Positions 1 to 8,848 are shown, counted from the first letter of the stretch. The stretch: 64,000 nt of DNA from DSXH01 sp964532065 (GCA_964532065.1 CAZHHG010000002.1:62001-126000), one strand, 5' to 3'. Translations and numbers: made by a program. The notes: generated by a model from the sequence alone, not told the origin.

Positions 1-235
1 TGCTGACTATTTTCATAGAATAATCGGCAAGGCATTCGATCGAATCGAACTTGTAAACTTTTCCTTTGTCCGTTATAAGTTCAGCACCGTACTTTGGATC
101 CGAAATAGTCATTTTACAATTATCGCAATTGTCCTCGCCGTAAGAAATCGGTTCGGGCTTCGACTGGCAGGAAAGTACTGTGAAAGCTGATAATAAAATT
201 AAAACTGTCCATACGGTTAAGTTATTCCTTTTCAT
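1..235 (-). CDS. nosL: NosL-like copper lipoprotein, 3' end outside window
   Basis: Partial gene; 78 codons are visible and the C-terminus lies beyond base 1. The product begins with a lipoprotein signal (hydrophobic stretch, LSC with Cys at residue 23) and then carries EDNCDNCKMTISDPKYGAEL at about residues 34-53, followed by KGKVYKFDSIECLADY, the typical start of the NosL family. NosL proteins are periplasmic copper-binding lipoproteins that help metallate nitrous oxide reductase. The ATG (235-233) overlaps the TGA of the upstream membrane-protein gene, so translation is probably coupled. It is the last visible gene of the nos group, downstream of nosZ. Family assignment rests on these motifs and on position; the missing C-terminal half cannot be checked. 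Confidence 0.8.
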   Translation of the reverse strand, partial: MKRNNLTVWTVLILLSAFTVLSCQSKPEPISYGEDNCDNCKMTISDPKYGAELITDKGKVYKFDSIECLADYSMKIVS

Positions 236-810
236 TTCTCCTTTCCTTTTTTATCTATAAAATATGATGTTGTCGCCAGTGCAACCGAAATAAAAATCAG
301 AATGCTTCCAAGGCCCGGTAAAGAGGTGGCCGTTATGTTGAGAAGTTTTTTTGTTCCGATTACCGGCGGCTGATAACTCATGCCGGGTACTTTGATTGGC
401 GCTGTGGGATCCAGATTGTGTCCGTAATCGTATCCCCACATGTAAAAATCATACAGGCCAATCGACATAACAACTAGTACTAAAACGATCCAGACAAGAA
501 GCAGTTTTCTCTTTTTAATGAATGCTACTAATATTCCAGATAACGAAAGAAAGACTACTATATACGGCATGAACTTTAACTCGGTAATAGCATCCGGCAC
601 GATCGGCTTCATTCCGATATAGTGATTAAGCCCGTTTATATTTTTTAGATCGAATTCTTTTTCACCTGTTACCTGATTTACCCATATTCTCAAACCGATT
701 CCTTCGGGATATTGGGGTGCTTCTAGATTTATATTCCAGATAGGGAATAGAAAAACTCCTAATAAAATCAAAGCTGAGGTGGTCATTAAATATTTTGATC
801 TGTTACTCAT
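232..810 (-). CDS. nos-cluster conserved membrane protein
   Basis: 192-residue membrane protein between nosZ and nosL. A hydrophobic N-terminal segment is followed by an extracytoplasmic stretch with APQYPEGIGLRIWV and INGLNHYIGMK, two motifs I recall from a membrane protein found beside nosZ in Bacteroidota-type N2O reductase clusters. Two central hydrophobic segments (about residues 80-100 and 105-122) and a C-terminal one (about 167-187) follow. The in-frame start further upstream at 852 would add 14 residues read from a hairpin; the ATG at 810 has GAGG seven bases before it and is preferred. The stop overlaps the start of nosL. Its exact role in N2O reduction is not established from the sequence; electron transfer support or copper-site assembly are both possible. 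Confidence 0.8.
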   Translation of the reverse strand: MSNRSKYLMTTSALILLGVFLFPIWNINLEAPQYPEGIGLRIWVNQVTGEKEFDLKNINGLNHYIGMKPIVPDAITELKFMPYIVVFLSLSGILVAFIKKRKLLLVWIVLVLVVMSIGLYDFYMWGYDYGHNLDPTAPIKVPGMSYQPPVIGTKKLLNITATSLPGLGSILIFISVALATTSYFIDKKGKEK

Positions 811-827
811 TACATTACCTCGGGAAA

Positions 828-850
828 GAGTCCGCCCTAAAGGCGGACTC
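828..850 (-). terminator. Strong intercistronic hairpin behind nosZ
   Basis: Perfect 9-bp inverted repeat: GAGTCCGCC at 828-836 and GGCGGACTC at 842-850 with a 5-nt loop. It starts 7 bases after the nosZ stop codon and lies before the next gene. On the minus-strand RNA only three U follow the stem, so it is more likely an mRNA 3'-end protector or a partial terminator that lets nosZ be expressed above the downstream genes than a full stop. Confidence 0.65.
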
Positions 851-857
851 ATTTCAA

Positions 858-2804
858 TTACTTGTTATATGAAATCTGGATGTTACTTCCCGCCGGCGAA
901 ACTCTAATATAGCCCGACATTTCCTGATGCAGTGCAGAACAGAAATCGGTGCAGTAGAACGGATATATACCAGCCTTCTTTGGTTCCCACACAATTGTTT
1001 TGGTTTGTCCCGGCATAATCAGTAATTCCGAGCTGTTAAGCCCCTTCACTACAAAACCGTGCGGAATATCCCAATCCTGTTCAAGATTTGTTACATGGAA
1101 ATAGACTTTGTCGCCGACTTTTACACCCTCAATATTATCCGGCTTAAAGTGAGAGCGGGAAGCAGTCATATAAATTCTCACTTCATTACCATTTCTAACA
1201 ACTCGCGAGTCTTTTTCGCTTTTAACTGCGTTAGGATTCTGGTTTTTTTCCAGTTCATAAATTCTTTTCGAATTTTTCATTAATAGTTCTGCAGAAATTG
1301 CCTGAGCATAATGAGGCTCGCCGGTGGTCGGAAAATCGAGCAGTAGTTTCATCTTATCGCCGGTTATATCTATAAGCTGTGCAGATTGGGTTAGCTCGGG
1401 TCCGGTTGGAAGATATCTGTCTTTTGTTATTTTATTCAGGGCAATAACATATTTTCCCCATGGATTTTTTGTGTCGCCTCCCGGAATCATTAAATGACCA
1501 ATTGAATAGTACGTAGGAATTCTATCAACAACTTCCCAGGTTCCGATTTTCCATTTCACTATTTCGGAGGAAATGAACGCTGATGTGTAACCATATCCCT
1601 CGCCATCGAATTGTGTGTGAAGCGGTCCGAGACCCGGATCCTGAACCTCACCTGCGATTACCGAACCGTACTTTAGAATTGGAATACCTTCTATCTCACC
1701 ATCGAATTGTTTTTCCTCGATTGCTTTGATCATTTTTGAAAATGAATGAACGGGAATAACTGTAGCAAGCTTTCCTCCGGCTACTATATATTCTCCGGTA
1801 GGATCAACATCCACTCCGTGAGGAGATTTAGGAGTAGGAAGGTAGTAGATCATACCTGGACAATCTTTAGGATTGAGAACGAGTACTTTTTTGTTGATCT
1901 CTGAAAACGCGGTCTGCTTTTCCTCATCGTAATAATTTCGGTAATATTCTCCATCCATAGTTACAGCTTTACCCTGTTTTACGTACTCCTCTGCTTTTTT
2001 CCAGTTAACTGCCGCAATAAAATCTTTATCGTTTTGCGATGCGTTTATTTCCAGCATTGAATTAGCACGCTCGCTATTGTAGGAGGTAAAAAATGCCCAT
2101 CCGTTTGAGGGACCTTTTCCGGGTATTGCAAGATCGTAATTGAATCCCGGTACAAGAATTTGAAATGCGAGATTCATTTTGCCGGAATTTTTATCGACAC
2201 TTATAAATGAAACGGTTCCGTTAAAATTTTCTTTATAGGAACTGATCGGAACATCTTTGTTTGGAATCGGAATGCTGAATCTGGTGGAAGCCACAACGTA
2301 TTCAGTGTTTTCGGTTACAAACGGAGAAGCGTGGTTTCCTCCGGAATTAGGAGTTTCGATTATTTCCACCGTCTCGAACGAATGAAGATCAATCCGGGCA
2401 ATACGGGGTGTATTGTTTCCGTTGATAAAGAGCCATCTTCCGTCCTGTTCTCCATTGGTCATAGAAAGTGAAGGATGGTGAGCGTCATCCCACGGTATGA
2501 ATCCGTAAGATGTCATAAGCATTGCTTTGCTTTCTTCGGAATATCCGTAACCCGTTTCGGGATCCTGGGAGAAAACAGCTATCTCTTTAAACAATCTTCC
2601 CGACGGCAAACCGTAAACACCTACCTGCCCGCTGAATCCACCGGACATGAAAGCGTAGAATTCATCGTAAGAACCGGGCGCGACATAAACTTTATTTGCC
2701 GCATCGCTGAAATCCCCTGAGTTACCGGAACCGGAACAATTATAAATTACTCCCGAAATGACTATAAGCGCTAAGAAAGAAAATATTAATTTATTGTATT
2801 TCAT
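858..2804 (-). CDS. nosZ: Nitrous oxide reductase, clade II type
   Basis: 648-residue terminal reductase that converts N2O to N2 at the outer face of the cytoplasmic membrane. The N-terminus is a hydrophobic leader ending at a Cys (residue 23), with no twin-arginine motif, which fits the Sec-exported clade II enzymes and suggests lipid anchoring. The beta-propeller domain carries the CuZ histidines: DDAHHPSLS (His109/110), GGNHAS, KSPHGVD, PLHTQFD, IGHLM and GEPHYAQ. The C-terminal cupredoxin domain has the CuA set, with WDIPHG and CTDFCSALHQEM (Cys618, Cys622, His626, Met629). All ligands I expect are present, so the enzyme looks intact. Upstream by 15 bases is a cytochrome c that could be its electron donor. 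Length is normal for clade II. Confidence 0.97.
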   Translation of the reverse strand: MKYNKLIFSFLALIVISGVIYNCSGSGNSGDFSDAANKVYVAPGSYDEFYAFMSGGFSGQVGVYGLPSGRLFKEIAVFSQDPETGYGYSEESKAMLMTSYGFIPWDDAHHPSLSMTNGEQDGRWLFINGNNTPRIARIDLHSFETVEIIETPNSGGNHASPFVTENTEYVVASTRFSIPIPNKDVPISSYKENFNGTVSFISVDKNSGKMNLAFQILVPGFNYDLAIPGKGPSNGWAFFTSYNSERANSMLEINASQNDKDFIAAVNWKKAEEYVKQGKAVTMDGEYYRNYYDEEKQTAFSEINKKVLVLNPKDCPGMIYYLPTPKSPHGVDVDPTGEYIVAGGKLATVIPVHSFSKMIKAIEEKQFDGEIEGIPILKYGSVIAGEVQDPGLGPLHTQFDGEGYGYTSAFISSEIVKWKIGTWEVVDRIPTYYSIGHLMIPGGDTKNPWGKYVIALNKITKDRYLPTGPELTQSAQLIDITGDKMKLLLDFPTTGEPHYAQAISAELLMKNSKRIYELEKNQNPNAVKSEKDSRVVRNGNEVRIYMTASRSHFKPDNIEGVKVGDKVYFHVTNLEQDWDIPHGFVVKGLNSSELLIMPGQTKTIVWEPKKAGIYPFYCTDFCSALHQEMSGYIRVSPAGSNIQISYNK

Positions 2805-2819
2805 TCTTCACCTCTTTGG

Positions 2820-3287
2820 TTATTGATTAACTGAACGGAAATATTCTAAAATAGCTTTTGCGTCATCAACACTAACATTTTGAAATGTCATTTGTGTTGG
2901 ATATGTGGCTAATAATTTTTTTACTTCCGGATGTCTTTTTGTCATTTCCTCGGGATTTAATATTTGATTTAAAATAAACTCTGGTGTTCTTCTTGATGTA
3001 ACATCTCGCAATGCCGGCCCCGTATATCTTTCGTCCAGTTTATGGCACTGAGTGCATTTTTCCGTAAAGATCTTCTCGCCGCTTTTTACTTTTATCATAT
3101 CAATCTGTCCAAGATCAAGTTTCTCTTTAATCGGCCCGATTCCATTTTCATATTCAAAGACGGTTAAACCGAATTTTTCGGCGAGCTTTTCTTTTCCTGA
3201 ACCGGCGGAGGAAGTCTCCTTTTTATCATCCCCGCATGCAATAAAGATCGCCGACATTACTATTATTGAAGCAAATAGCTTTTTCAT
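2820..3287 (-). CDS. Monohaem cytochrome c lipoprotein
   Basis: 155 residues with a lipoprotein leader (FIACGD, Cys18), a single haem c site CTQCH at residues 78-82 and a likely axial methionine in YPTQM (Met133). It therefore looks like a membrane-tethered class I cytochrome c. It sits 15 bases upstream of nosZ and 9 bases downstream of the RIC-like gene, in the same direction. Small c-type cytochromes in nos clusters (NosC-type) pass electrons to NosZ; that role is inferred from position. The segment between the lipid anchor and the haem domain (about 20-70) is Lys/Glu-rich and may act as a spacer. Confidence 0.88.
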   Translation of the reverse strand: MKKLFASIIVMSAIFIACGDDKKETSSAGSGKEKLAEKFGLTVFEYENGIGPIKEKLDLGQIDMIKVKSGEKIFTEKCTQCHKLDERYTGPALRDVTSRRTPEFILNQILNPEEMTKRHPEVKKLLATYPTQMTFQNVSVDDAKAILEYFRSVNQ

Positions 3288-3296
3288 TTTTTCTCC

Positions 3297-4025
3297 TTAT
3301 GATTTATTTAAGAGTTTACTTTCTAATTGAATTGCTCTCGGAAAAAGTAGGTTGTTTTCCAGGTGTATATGCTGATAAAGATCGTAACGGAAGGCTGTTA
3401 TTCTTTTTATTAAAAGGTCTCTTATATTATTTAAGTTCTTTCTCCCGGGCAGATTCTTAATCGAAGCATAAATTTTATTTAATAAAGTAATGGAGCTCTC
3501 GTGTTCGTTCAACATCTGTTGTAAGGGATTTCTTACAGTGCCGTAATTTCTTGTTTTCGGCCGCTCATTGAATTTTTCGGTTTCCACAAGGTATTTTATA
3601 AGTGGGAAAAGAATTCTTTCCTCTCTCTCCATGTGCGAAAGAAGTTCGGTTTCAAGTGCTGTTAATTGTGTGTGAAGGTTTTTGAATGCCTCGCTGAATT
3701 CTACCAGTAAANNNNNNNNNNCCAAACTTTCTTTTGTATAAGTGTGATGAACTTCCACTATCCATTTCGATAACTCGACTGGTCCCAGGTTAAATGGATT
3801 TTGGTTCTCTTTTCCCTCTATTAAAATCATATTAAGATCTCGGATAATATCAGCTAATGGAATTCCCGCCTCTCTTGCAGCATCTTCAAGTCTCATTTCA
3901 GAAACTCGGTAGTATTCAATACCATACCTATTAAAGACAGTAGCAGTGCTGAGGCTGGAATTCAGTATCTCAATAATTTTTACGGTCTCCAGTTCTTGCA
4001 TAATTTGATTCAACTCATTTTTCAT
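3297..4025 (-). CDS. RIC/ScdA-like di-iron protein (contains assembly gap)
   Basis: About 242 residues. The N-terminus resembles the ScdA_N domain (TATVFNRYGIEYY...LEDAAREAGI, residues 27-55). The C-terminal part is a hemerythrin-like four-helix bundle with the metal-ligand pattern HHTY, NLH, SHMEREERILFP, NEHES and HIHLENNLLFP. Family members (RIC, YtfE, ScdA) repair iron-sulfur clusters damaged by NO or oxidants, which suits the first position of a nos operon. Oddly, the usual Cys-Cys-Gly-Gly of the N-terminal domain reads Tyr-Arg-Val-Ser here. Ten N bases (3712-3721) interrupt the gene; the frame continues across them, but the true length there is unknown. Confidence 0.85.
   Translation of the reverse strand: MKNELNQIMQELETVKIIEILNSSLSTATVFNRYGIEYYRVSEMRLEDAAREAGIPLADIIRDLNMILIEGKENQNPFNLGPVELSKWIVEVHHTYTKESLXXXXLLVEFSEAFKNLHTQLTALETELLSHMEREERILFPLIKYLVETEKFNERPKTRNYGTVRNPLQQMLNEHESSITLLNKIYASIKNLPGRKNLNNIRDLLIKRITAFRYDLYQHIHLENNLLFPRAIQLESKLLNKS
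3712..3721. other. Assembly gap (10 N)
   Basis: Ten undetermined bases inside the RIC-like gene, between the codons for KESL and LLVEFSEAF. The number of N is probably a placeholder, so the coordinates downstream may be off by an unknown amount. Confidence 0.99.
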
Positions 4026-4363
4026 AGCGGGCTCTCTTATGATACAAAATGTCCTTTTTATGACGAAAAAATTTTAACTAACTCTGTTTCTGTAAAAAGA
4101 GGAATCTATCCGGTTGATAAATATGAAATACAAAAGAGTATGCAGGTTCATTAAAAGCTTTCTAAATAATATCAGACAATTTGTTCTTATATAAACCTAC
4201 TAAGACACGTCCTAATTGTCAAGAGAAAAGTAAAGCGGGTCATGATTATCCGATTATTGATTTTTTTACGCAGATTTTGCACTATTGAAAATCATTGACA
4301 AATAGGATAGAAACCTATAATTTTATATTCAGAAATAATCATCTGATATTAGAAAGACCAGAT
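4026..4363. promoter_or_regulatory. Divergent nos/nrf control region
   Basis: 338 AT-rich bases separate the start of the nos group (minus) from the start of the nrf group (plus), so both promoters should lie here. An open frame from a TTG at 4295 runs into the NapH-like gene but lacks a ribosome-binding site. I see one FNR/CRP-like site (listed separately) and no convincing -35/-10 pair. Confidence 0.6.
4114..4127. promoter_or_regulatory. FNR/CRP-family-like operator
   Basis: TTGAT-AAAT-ATGAA matches the FNR-type consensus TTGAT-N4-ATCAA at nine of ten positions. It sits midway between the divergent nos and nrf groups, where an oxygen- or NO-responsive CRP/FNR regulator would be expected. 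One site in an AT-rich region could also be chance. Confidence 0.4.
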
Positions 4364-5482
4364 ATGACTGAAAAAAATAAAATAATTAGGAATCCGGAAA
4401 AGCCCATTCAAAAATACAGGTTTATTGTTCAAAGTATTTTTACTCTGGTTTGTATCTGGATCGGTATCGAATTCTATTTTTTTGTTTCCTATCTGGAATC
4501 AAGCGGTGTTTCAGGAAGTACATACCGGCCCCCGGGAGTGGAGGGATTTCTTCCAATCAGCGCTTTGATGAGTTTATATAATTTTTTTATTACCGGTGAA
4601 ATTCACCCGGCACACCCGGCAGGTGTTTTCATACTGCTTGCTATTATTGGCGTATCATTCGTTTTCGGGAAATCATTCTGCAGCTGGTTCTGTCCGGTCG
4701 GTTTTCTCTCAGAGCTTGTCGGTGATTTCGGTGAAAAGATTTATAAGATGCTTTTTAAAAGAAGAATAAAACTTCCAAAACTATTAGACTACCCTTTAAG
4801 AAGTCTCAAGTATCTTCTGCTCGGTTTTTTTATATATGCAATTTTCTTTTCGATGACGGCTACTGCACTTCAGTTTTTCCTGAACAGTTCATACAATAAA
4901 GTTGCAGATGTAAAGATGTGGTATTTTTTTGCGGATATAAGCAGGTTCTCATTAATTGTCATAGCGTCATTATTTGTTCTCTCAATCTTCATTAGAGGAT
5001 TCTGGTGCCGTTACTTATGTCCATATGGAGCATTACTCGGTTTAATTTCCTTCTTCAGCCCGACAAAAATAAAGAGAGAGACTTCCAGCTGTATAGACTG
5101 CAACTTATGCGCAAAAGCATGTCCATCATTTATCAAGGTGGATAAAGTAATTACTGTTCGCTCAGATGAATGTACAATGTGTTTAAGCTGTGTTGATGCC
5201 TGTCCAGTTGCAGATACTTTGAGCGTTAAGATAAAAATAGTTGAGAAGAAGCTCTCTAAAAGATATATTGGTTTAGGAATTATCGGTCTCTATATATTGA
5301 TAATAGGAATCGGAATTTTCTCCGGCAACTGGCAGAATAACATTTCGAAAGAAGAATATTTGATTCTTCACAAAAACATCGACAAATTAGGTCATCCGAC
5401 AAGCACACAGGACATTCGGGAGCTGAACCGCGCCTCAGAAAAAGGAGCTTCAAATGGATCAGAACAAATCGGAAAAAAATAA
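4364..5482 (+). CDS. NapH-like membrane-bound polyferredoxin
   Basis: 372 residues from the ATG at 4364, which has AGAAAGA about eight bases upstream; a TTG at 4295 would add 23 residues without a ribosome-binding site. It has several transmembrane helices, two CxxxCP motifs at helix ends (CSWFCPVG, CRYLCPYG) and a cytoplasmic pair of 4Fe-4S sites (CIDCNLCAKACP, CTMCLSCVDACP), followed by a last helix and a soluble tail. This is the NapH/NosR-C-terminal/CcoG architecture, which passes electrons from quinol or a cytoplasmic donor to periplasmic cytochromes. It overlaps nrfH by 29 bases, so it probably feeds NrfH/NrfA. It could alternatively serve the divergent NosZ; the name is by domain similarity only. 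Confidence 0.85.
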   Translation: MTEKNKIIRNPEKPIQKYRFIVQSIFTLVCIWIGIEFYFFVSYLESSGVSGSTYRPPGVEGFLPISALMSLYNFFITGEIHPAHPAGVFILLAIIGVSFVFGKSFCSWFCPVGFLSELVGDFGEKIYKMLFKRRIKLPKLLDYPLRSLKYLLLGFFIYAIFFSMTATALQFFLNSSYNKVADVKMWYFFADISRFSLIVIASLFVLSIFIRGFWCRYLCPYGALLGLISFFSPTKIKRETSSCIDCNLCAKACPSFIKVDKVITVRSDECTMCLSCVDACPVADTLSVKIKIVEKKLSKRYIGLGIIGLYILIIGIGIFSGNWQNNISKEEYLILHKNIDKLGHPTSTQDIRELNRASEKGASNGSEQIGKK

Positions 5483-6080
5483 TTTTTTTGTAAAGCTCGT
5501 TAAAAGCATTGTTCCGCCGTCACAATGGCAGTTCTACGTAATTCTGTTATTGGGAATTTTAACGGGTCTTGGGCTCTATATTTTTTATATCTCCAATGCA
5601 TCCGCGTATTTATCCAATGATCCAAGGGCGTGTGTAAATTGCCATGTAATGAATGTACATTATGCAAGCTGGCAAAGGGGAAGCCACGCCAGAGTTGCAA
5701 CCTGTAACGATTGCCATGTACCCCAGGATAATTTTATCCGTACGTATTGGTTTAAAGCTAATGATGGTTTACGTCATGCAACCTATTTTACAATGCGCTG
5801 GGAGCCGCAGGTAATTCAGATTAAGCAGGCCGGCAAAGAGGCTGTTCAGGAAAACTGCATTCGCTGCCATTCAAACGCAATTCATCCGGTTGCATTACGT
5901 GCTATAAGCAATAAAAATGTAGCCGATCAAACTGAAAGGTATTGCTGGGAGTGCCACAGAGATACCCCGCATGGAAGGGTAAATAGTTTATCTTCAGCTC
6001 CGCTTGCAAGAGTTCCGTCACTTGAACCGGTGGTTCCGGAATGGCTCGGCAGGTTTATAGAATCCGAAGAAGGAAAGTAA
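5454..6080 (+). CDS. nrfH: Tetrahaem cytochrome c quinol dehydrogenase NrfH
   Basis: 208 residues of the NapC/NirT family: one N-terminal membrane anchor (about residues 26-47) and four haem c motifs CVNCH, CNDCH, CIRCH and CWECH. NrfH oxidises menaquinol and hands electrons to NrfA, which follows 30 bases downstream. Its start lies inside the end of the NapH-like gene in another frame, indicating one operon. The C-terminal tail beyond the fourth haem is about 40 residues and rich in proline. Length and motif spacing fit NrfH rather than the longer NapC/TorC proteins. Confidence 0.95.
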   Translation: MDQNKSEKNNFFVKLVKSIVPPSQWQFYVILLLGILTGLGLYIFYISNASAYLSNDPRACVNCHVMNVHYASWQRGSHARVATCNDCHVPQDNFIRTYWFKANDGLRHATYFTMRWEPQVIQIKQAGKEAVQENCIRCHSNAIHPVALRAISNKNVADQTERYCWECHRDTPHGRVNSLSSAPLARVPSLEPVVPEWLGRFIESEEGK

Positions 6081-6110
6081 AATCAATTAATAAGAATAAA
6101 GGTAAATGCT

Positions 6111-7598
6111 ATGAAACCAATTCAAGAAATTATTAAAAACAAACCGTGGGTTGGTTGGGTTCTGTTTATTGTTACTGTTGTGATAGTATTTTTAATCGGT
6201 CTGCTTGCGTCATCTATAGTTGAACGAAGAAGCGAATCATTTGCGCTGCAGGTGATTAAACCGCTGCCCGACTGGGAGCCACGCAACGAAGTATGGGGAG
6301 AAAATTTCCCGAGACAGTATGAAACTTACCGTCAGACGCTCGACACAACATATGCAAGCAAGCACGGCGGATCAACCATGGTCGATTATCTGGAAAGATA
6401 TCCGGAGCTGGTTGTAATGTGGGCAGGCTATGCGTTTTCTAAAGATTACAATCAGGGGCGCGGGCATGCTTATGCAGTCAAAGATATTAGAAACACTCTC
6501 AGGACAGGTGACAATAAAGTAAGTCCTCAGCCGGGCACATGCTGGACCTGTAAAAGTACGGACGTGCCGCGCGTGATGAATAATATGGGGGTGGCGAATT
6601 TTTATAAATCCAAATGGAAGGATCTTGGGGCTGAAATTATTAATCCTATTGGTTGTCAGGATTGTCACGATCCTAAAACAATGGATTTGAGAATTACCCG
6701 TCCTGCCTTAATTGAAGCTTTCCAGAGACAGGGGAAAGATATAAAGAGCTTCACTCACAATGAGATGCGCTCCCTGGTATGCGCACAATGTCATGTTGAA
6801 TATTACTTTAAAGGCAAGGAGGAAAAGTATTTAACTTTCCCGTGGGATAAAGGATTCAGTGCGGACGATATGGAAAAGTATTATGACGAATCTGATTTCA
6901 CCGATTGGACACATGCATTGAGTAAAACACCTATGCTTAAAGCACAGCATCCGGACTATGAACTATATATGACGGGTATACACGCAAAGCGCGGCGTATC
7001 ATGCGCCGATTGCCATATGCCGTATAAAACAGAAGGCGGAGTAAAATTCACAGATCATCACATTCAAAGTCCGTTAAATAATATTGAGAATTCCTGTTTT
7101 GTTTGTCACAGAGAAAAAACTCAGACATTGCTCGAAGATGTTTATGCCCGCCAGGATAAAATAGAAGAGTTGAGGCACCTTGCTGAAAAGTCGCTGGCTG
7201 CCGCTCATATAGAGGCAAAGATTGCATGGGATAATGGTGCTACAGAAGCTGAAATGAAACCGGCACTTCAGCTGATCAGACACTCGCAGTGGAGATGGGA
7301 TTGGGTTGCCGCTGCTAATGCTTTAGGATTCCATTCACCGGTTGAAGCAATGAGAGTTCTCGGAACATCAATTCAAAAAGCCGAAGCTGCGAGAAAAGAA
7401 ATTGCACTTGTTCTTGTTAAACACGGCGTAAATTACCCGGTTGCGTTGCCGGATATATCTACAAAAGAGAAAGCTCAAAAGTATATCGGACTAAATGCAG
7501 CAGAAATGAAAAAAGACAAAGCCGAATTTCTGAAAACAACAACTGTTGAGTGGGATAAAAAAGCCAAAGAGCGACAGGGTACACTTATAAGCTATTGA
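6111..7598 (+). CDS. nrfA: Pentahaem nitrite reductase (ammonia-forming) NrfA
   Basis: 495-residue cytochrome c nitrite reductase that reduces nitrite to ammonium with six electrons in the periplasm. It has the active-site haem with lysine ligation (CWTCK) and four CxxCH haems (CQDCH, CAQCH, CADCH, CFVCH). An N-terminal hydrophobic segment (about residues 14-36) acts as an uncleaved anchor or signal. The region after CAQCH holds the conserved VEYYFKG, and MPYKTEGGVKFTDHHIQSP contains family catalytic and calcium-site residues. AAGG precedes the ATG. With NrfH this is a complete NrfHA module for dissimilatory nitrite reduction to ammonium. Confidence 0.97.
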   Translation: MKPIQEIIKNKPWVGWVLFIVTVVIVFLIGLLASSIVERRSESFALQVIKPLPDWEPRNEVWGENFPRQYETYRQTLDTTYASKHGGSTMVDYLERYPELVVMWAGYAFSKDYNQGRGHAYAVKDIRNTLRTGDNKVSPQPGTCWTCKSTDVPRVMNNMGVANFYKSKWKDLGAEIINPIGCQDCHDPKTMDLRITRPALIEAFQRQGKDIKSFTHNEMRSLVCAQCHVEYYFKGKEEKYLTFPWDKGFSADDMEKYYDESDFTDWTHALSKTPMLKAQHPDYELYMTGIHAKRGVSCADCHMPYKTEGGVKFTDHHIQSPLNNIENSCFVCHREKTQTLLEDVYARQDKIEELRHLAEKSLAAAHIEAKIAWDNGATEAEMKPALQLIRHSQWRWDWVAAANALGFHSPVEAMRVLGTSIQKAEAARKEIALVLVKHGVNYPVALPDISTKEKAQKYIGLNAAEMKKDKAEFLKTTTVEWDKKAKERQGTLISY

Positions 7599-7636
7599 CG
7601 AATTCGAATAATTCTAAACTTCAGGAATAATCATAT

Positions 7637-8848
7637 ATGAAAAAAATACTTCTTGCTCTTCTGATATTATTATTTGGATCGGCTCTCAGTGGCCAGGAGC
7701 TGATAAAATTTTCTGCTCAGATTCGTCCCCGTTTTGAAATTGATAACAAAGATTTTAAATCATCAACAAGAGCCGGCACATTCACTGCCCTGAGAACAAG
7801 GCTTGGCGTTTCATTTTATCCTTCGAAAAACTTATCCGGATTCATTCAGGCGCAGGACTCTCGAATCTTTGGTGAAGAAACATCAACAACCGCAAACATG
7901 AAAAACCTCGATCTTCACCAGGCCTATTTTAAAGTTGAAAACCTTTTCGATTTTCCCGTTGATTTAAAAGTAGGTCGTTTCGAAGCATCATATGGTTCCG
8001 AGCGGTTTATTAGTGTTGTCGGATGGAATAATGTCGGCCGCTCATTCGACGGTGGCATCTTAACCTATAAAAATAGTTTCTTGAAAGTCGACTTAATGGC
8101 AGCCCGGGAATTTGAGAAGTCGCTGCCGGGCGACTCAACCGACCAGAATGTTTATGCCTTGTTTGCCGATCTTAAATTGATCGATTCATATAGAATAGAA
8201 CCCTTTATTATCTGGCAGAGAATGCAGCCCACATCTATTTTGAACCGGGCAACATTCGGTTTTAATATTAAAGGGAATCATAACCGGTTTGCACATGAAA
8301 TCGATTTTGGTTATCAGACGGGTTCTCTCTATTCAGGCGGAAGGACACAGGATATCAGCGCATATACATTTTCATTCGGTGCCGAATACAAAGCCGTCGG
8401 AGAATTAAATCCTGTTCTTGGAGCTCAGGTGGATATTGCAAGCGGGGATAATAATCAGGCCGATACTGAATATAAATCCTACACTTCTCTTTATATTTCC
8501 GGACATAAGTTCTACGGCTATATGGATTATTTCGTCAATTTCCCTAACGATACTTACGGACTCGGACTGATTGATATGATAGGGAAATTAAGTATTAGTC
8601 CACTACAGAATCTTACAATTAATATTCACGCCCATCTTTTCAGTTCGATGGAGGAATATGTATTGAATTCTGGTACGGGATCCAATTCATTCGGTTCAGA
8701 AATTGACCTTGTTGCCGCATATAAATATGACAGCAATTTAACATTTGAAGCAGGCGGTTCACTCTTTTTTCCCGGCGATATTTTTAAAGAGAAACGGGGC
8801 AAAGACAATTCTTCCTGGTTTTATTTAATGGCGGTGGTAAATTTATAA
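7637..8848 (+). CDS. Outer-membrane porin, alginate-export-like
   Basis: 403 residues with a cleavable signal peptide (to about residue 19, GSALSGQ) and then alternating amphipathic strands typical of a beta-barrel, starting ELIKFSAQIRPRFEID and including ALRTRLGVSFYPSKNL and LKVGRFEASYGSERF. This layout matches the alginate-export/porin-like family common in Bacteroidota. It is 38 bases after nrfA and before a terminator, so it is the last gene of the nrf unit and may let nitrite or other small anions cross the outer membrane; the substrate is inference. Confidence 0.75.
   Translation: MKKILLALLILLFGSALSGQELIKFSAQIRPRFEIDNKDFKSSTRAGTFTALRTRLGVSFYPSKNLSGFIQAQDSRIFGEETSTTANMKNLDLHQAYFKVENLFDFPVDLKVGRFEASYGSERFISVVGWNNVGRSFDGGILTYKNSFLKVDLMAAREFEKSLPGDSTDQNVYALFADLKLIDSYRIEPFIIWQRMQPTSILNRATFGFNIKGNHNRFAHEIDFGYQTGSLYSGGRTQDISAYTFSFGAEYKAVGELNPVLGAQVDIASGDNNQADTEYKSYTSLYISGHKFYGYMDYFVNFPNDTYGLGLIDMIGKLSISPLQNLTINIHAHLFSSMEEYVLNSGTGSNSFGSEIDLVAAYKYDSNLTFEAGGSLFFPGDIFKEKRGKDNSSWFYLMAVVNL

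Noticed and set aside
4291..4306. Second FNR-like site (attg/gaca region)
   Set aside because: The spacing and half-sites match poorly; kept only the site at 4114-4127.
4295..4363. Extra N-terminal extension of the NapH-like gene from a TTG
   Set aside because: TTG start without a ribosome-binding site; the ATG at 4364 has AGAAAGA in front.
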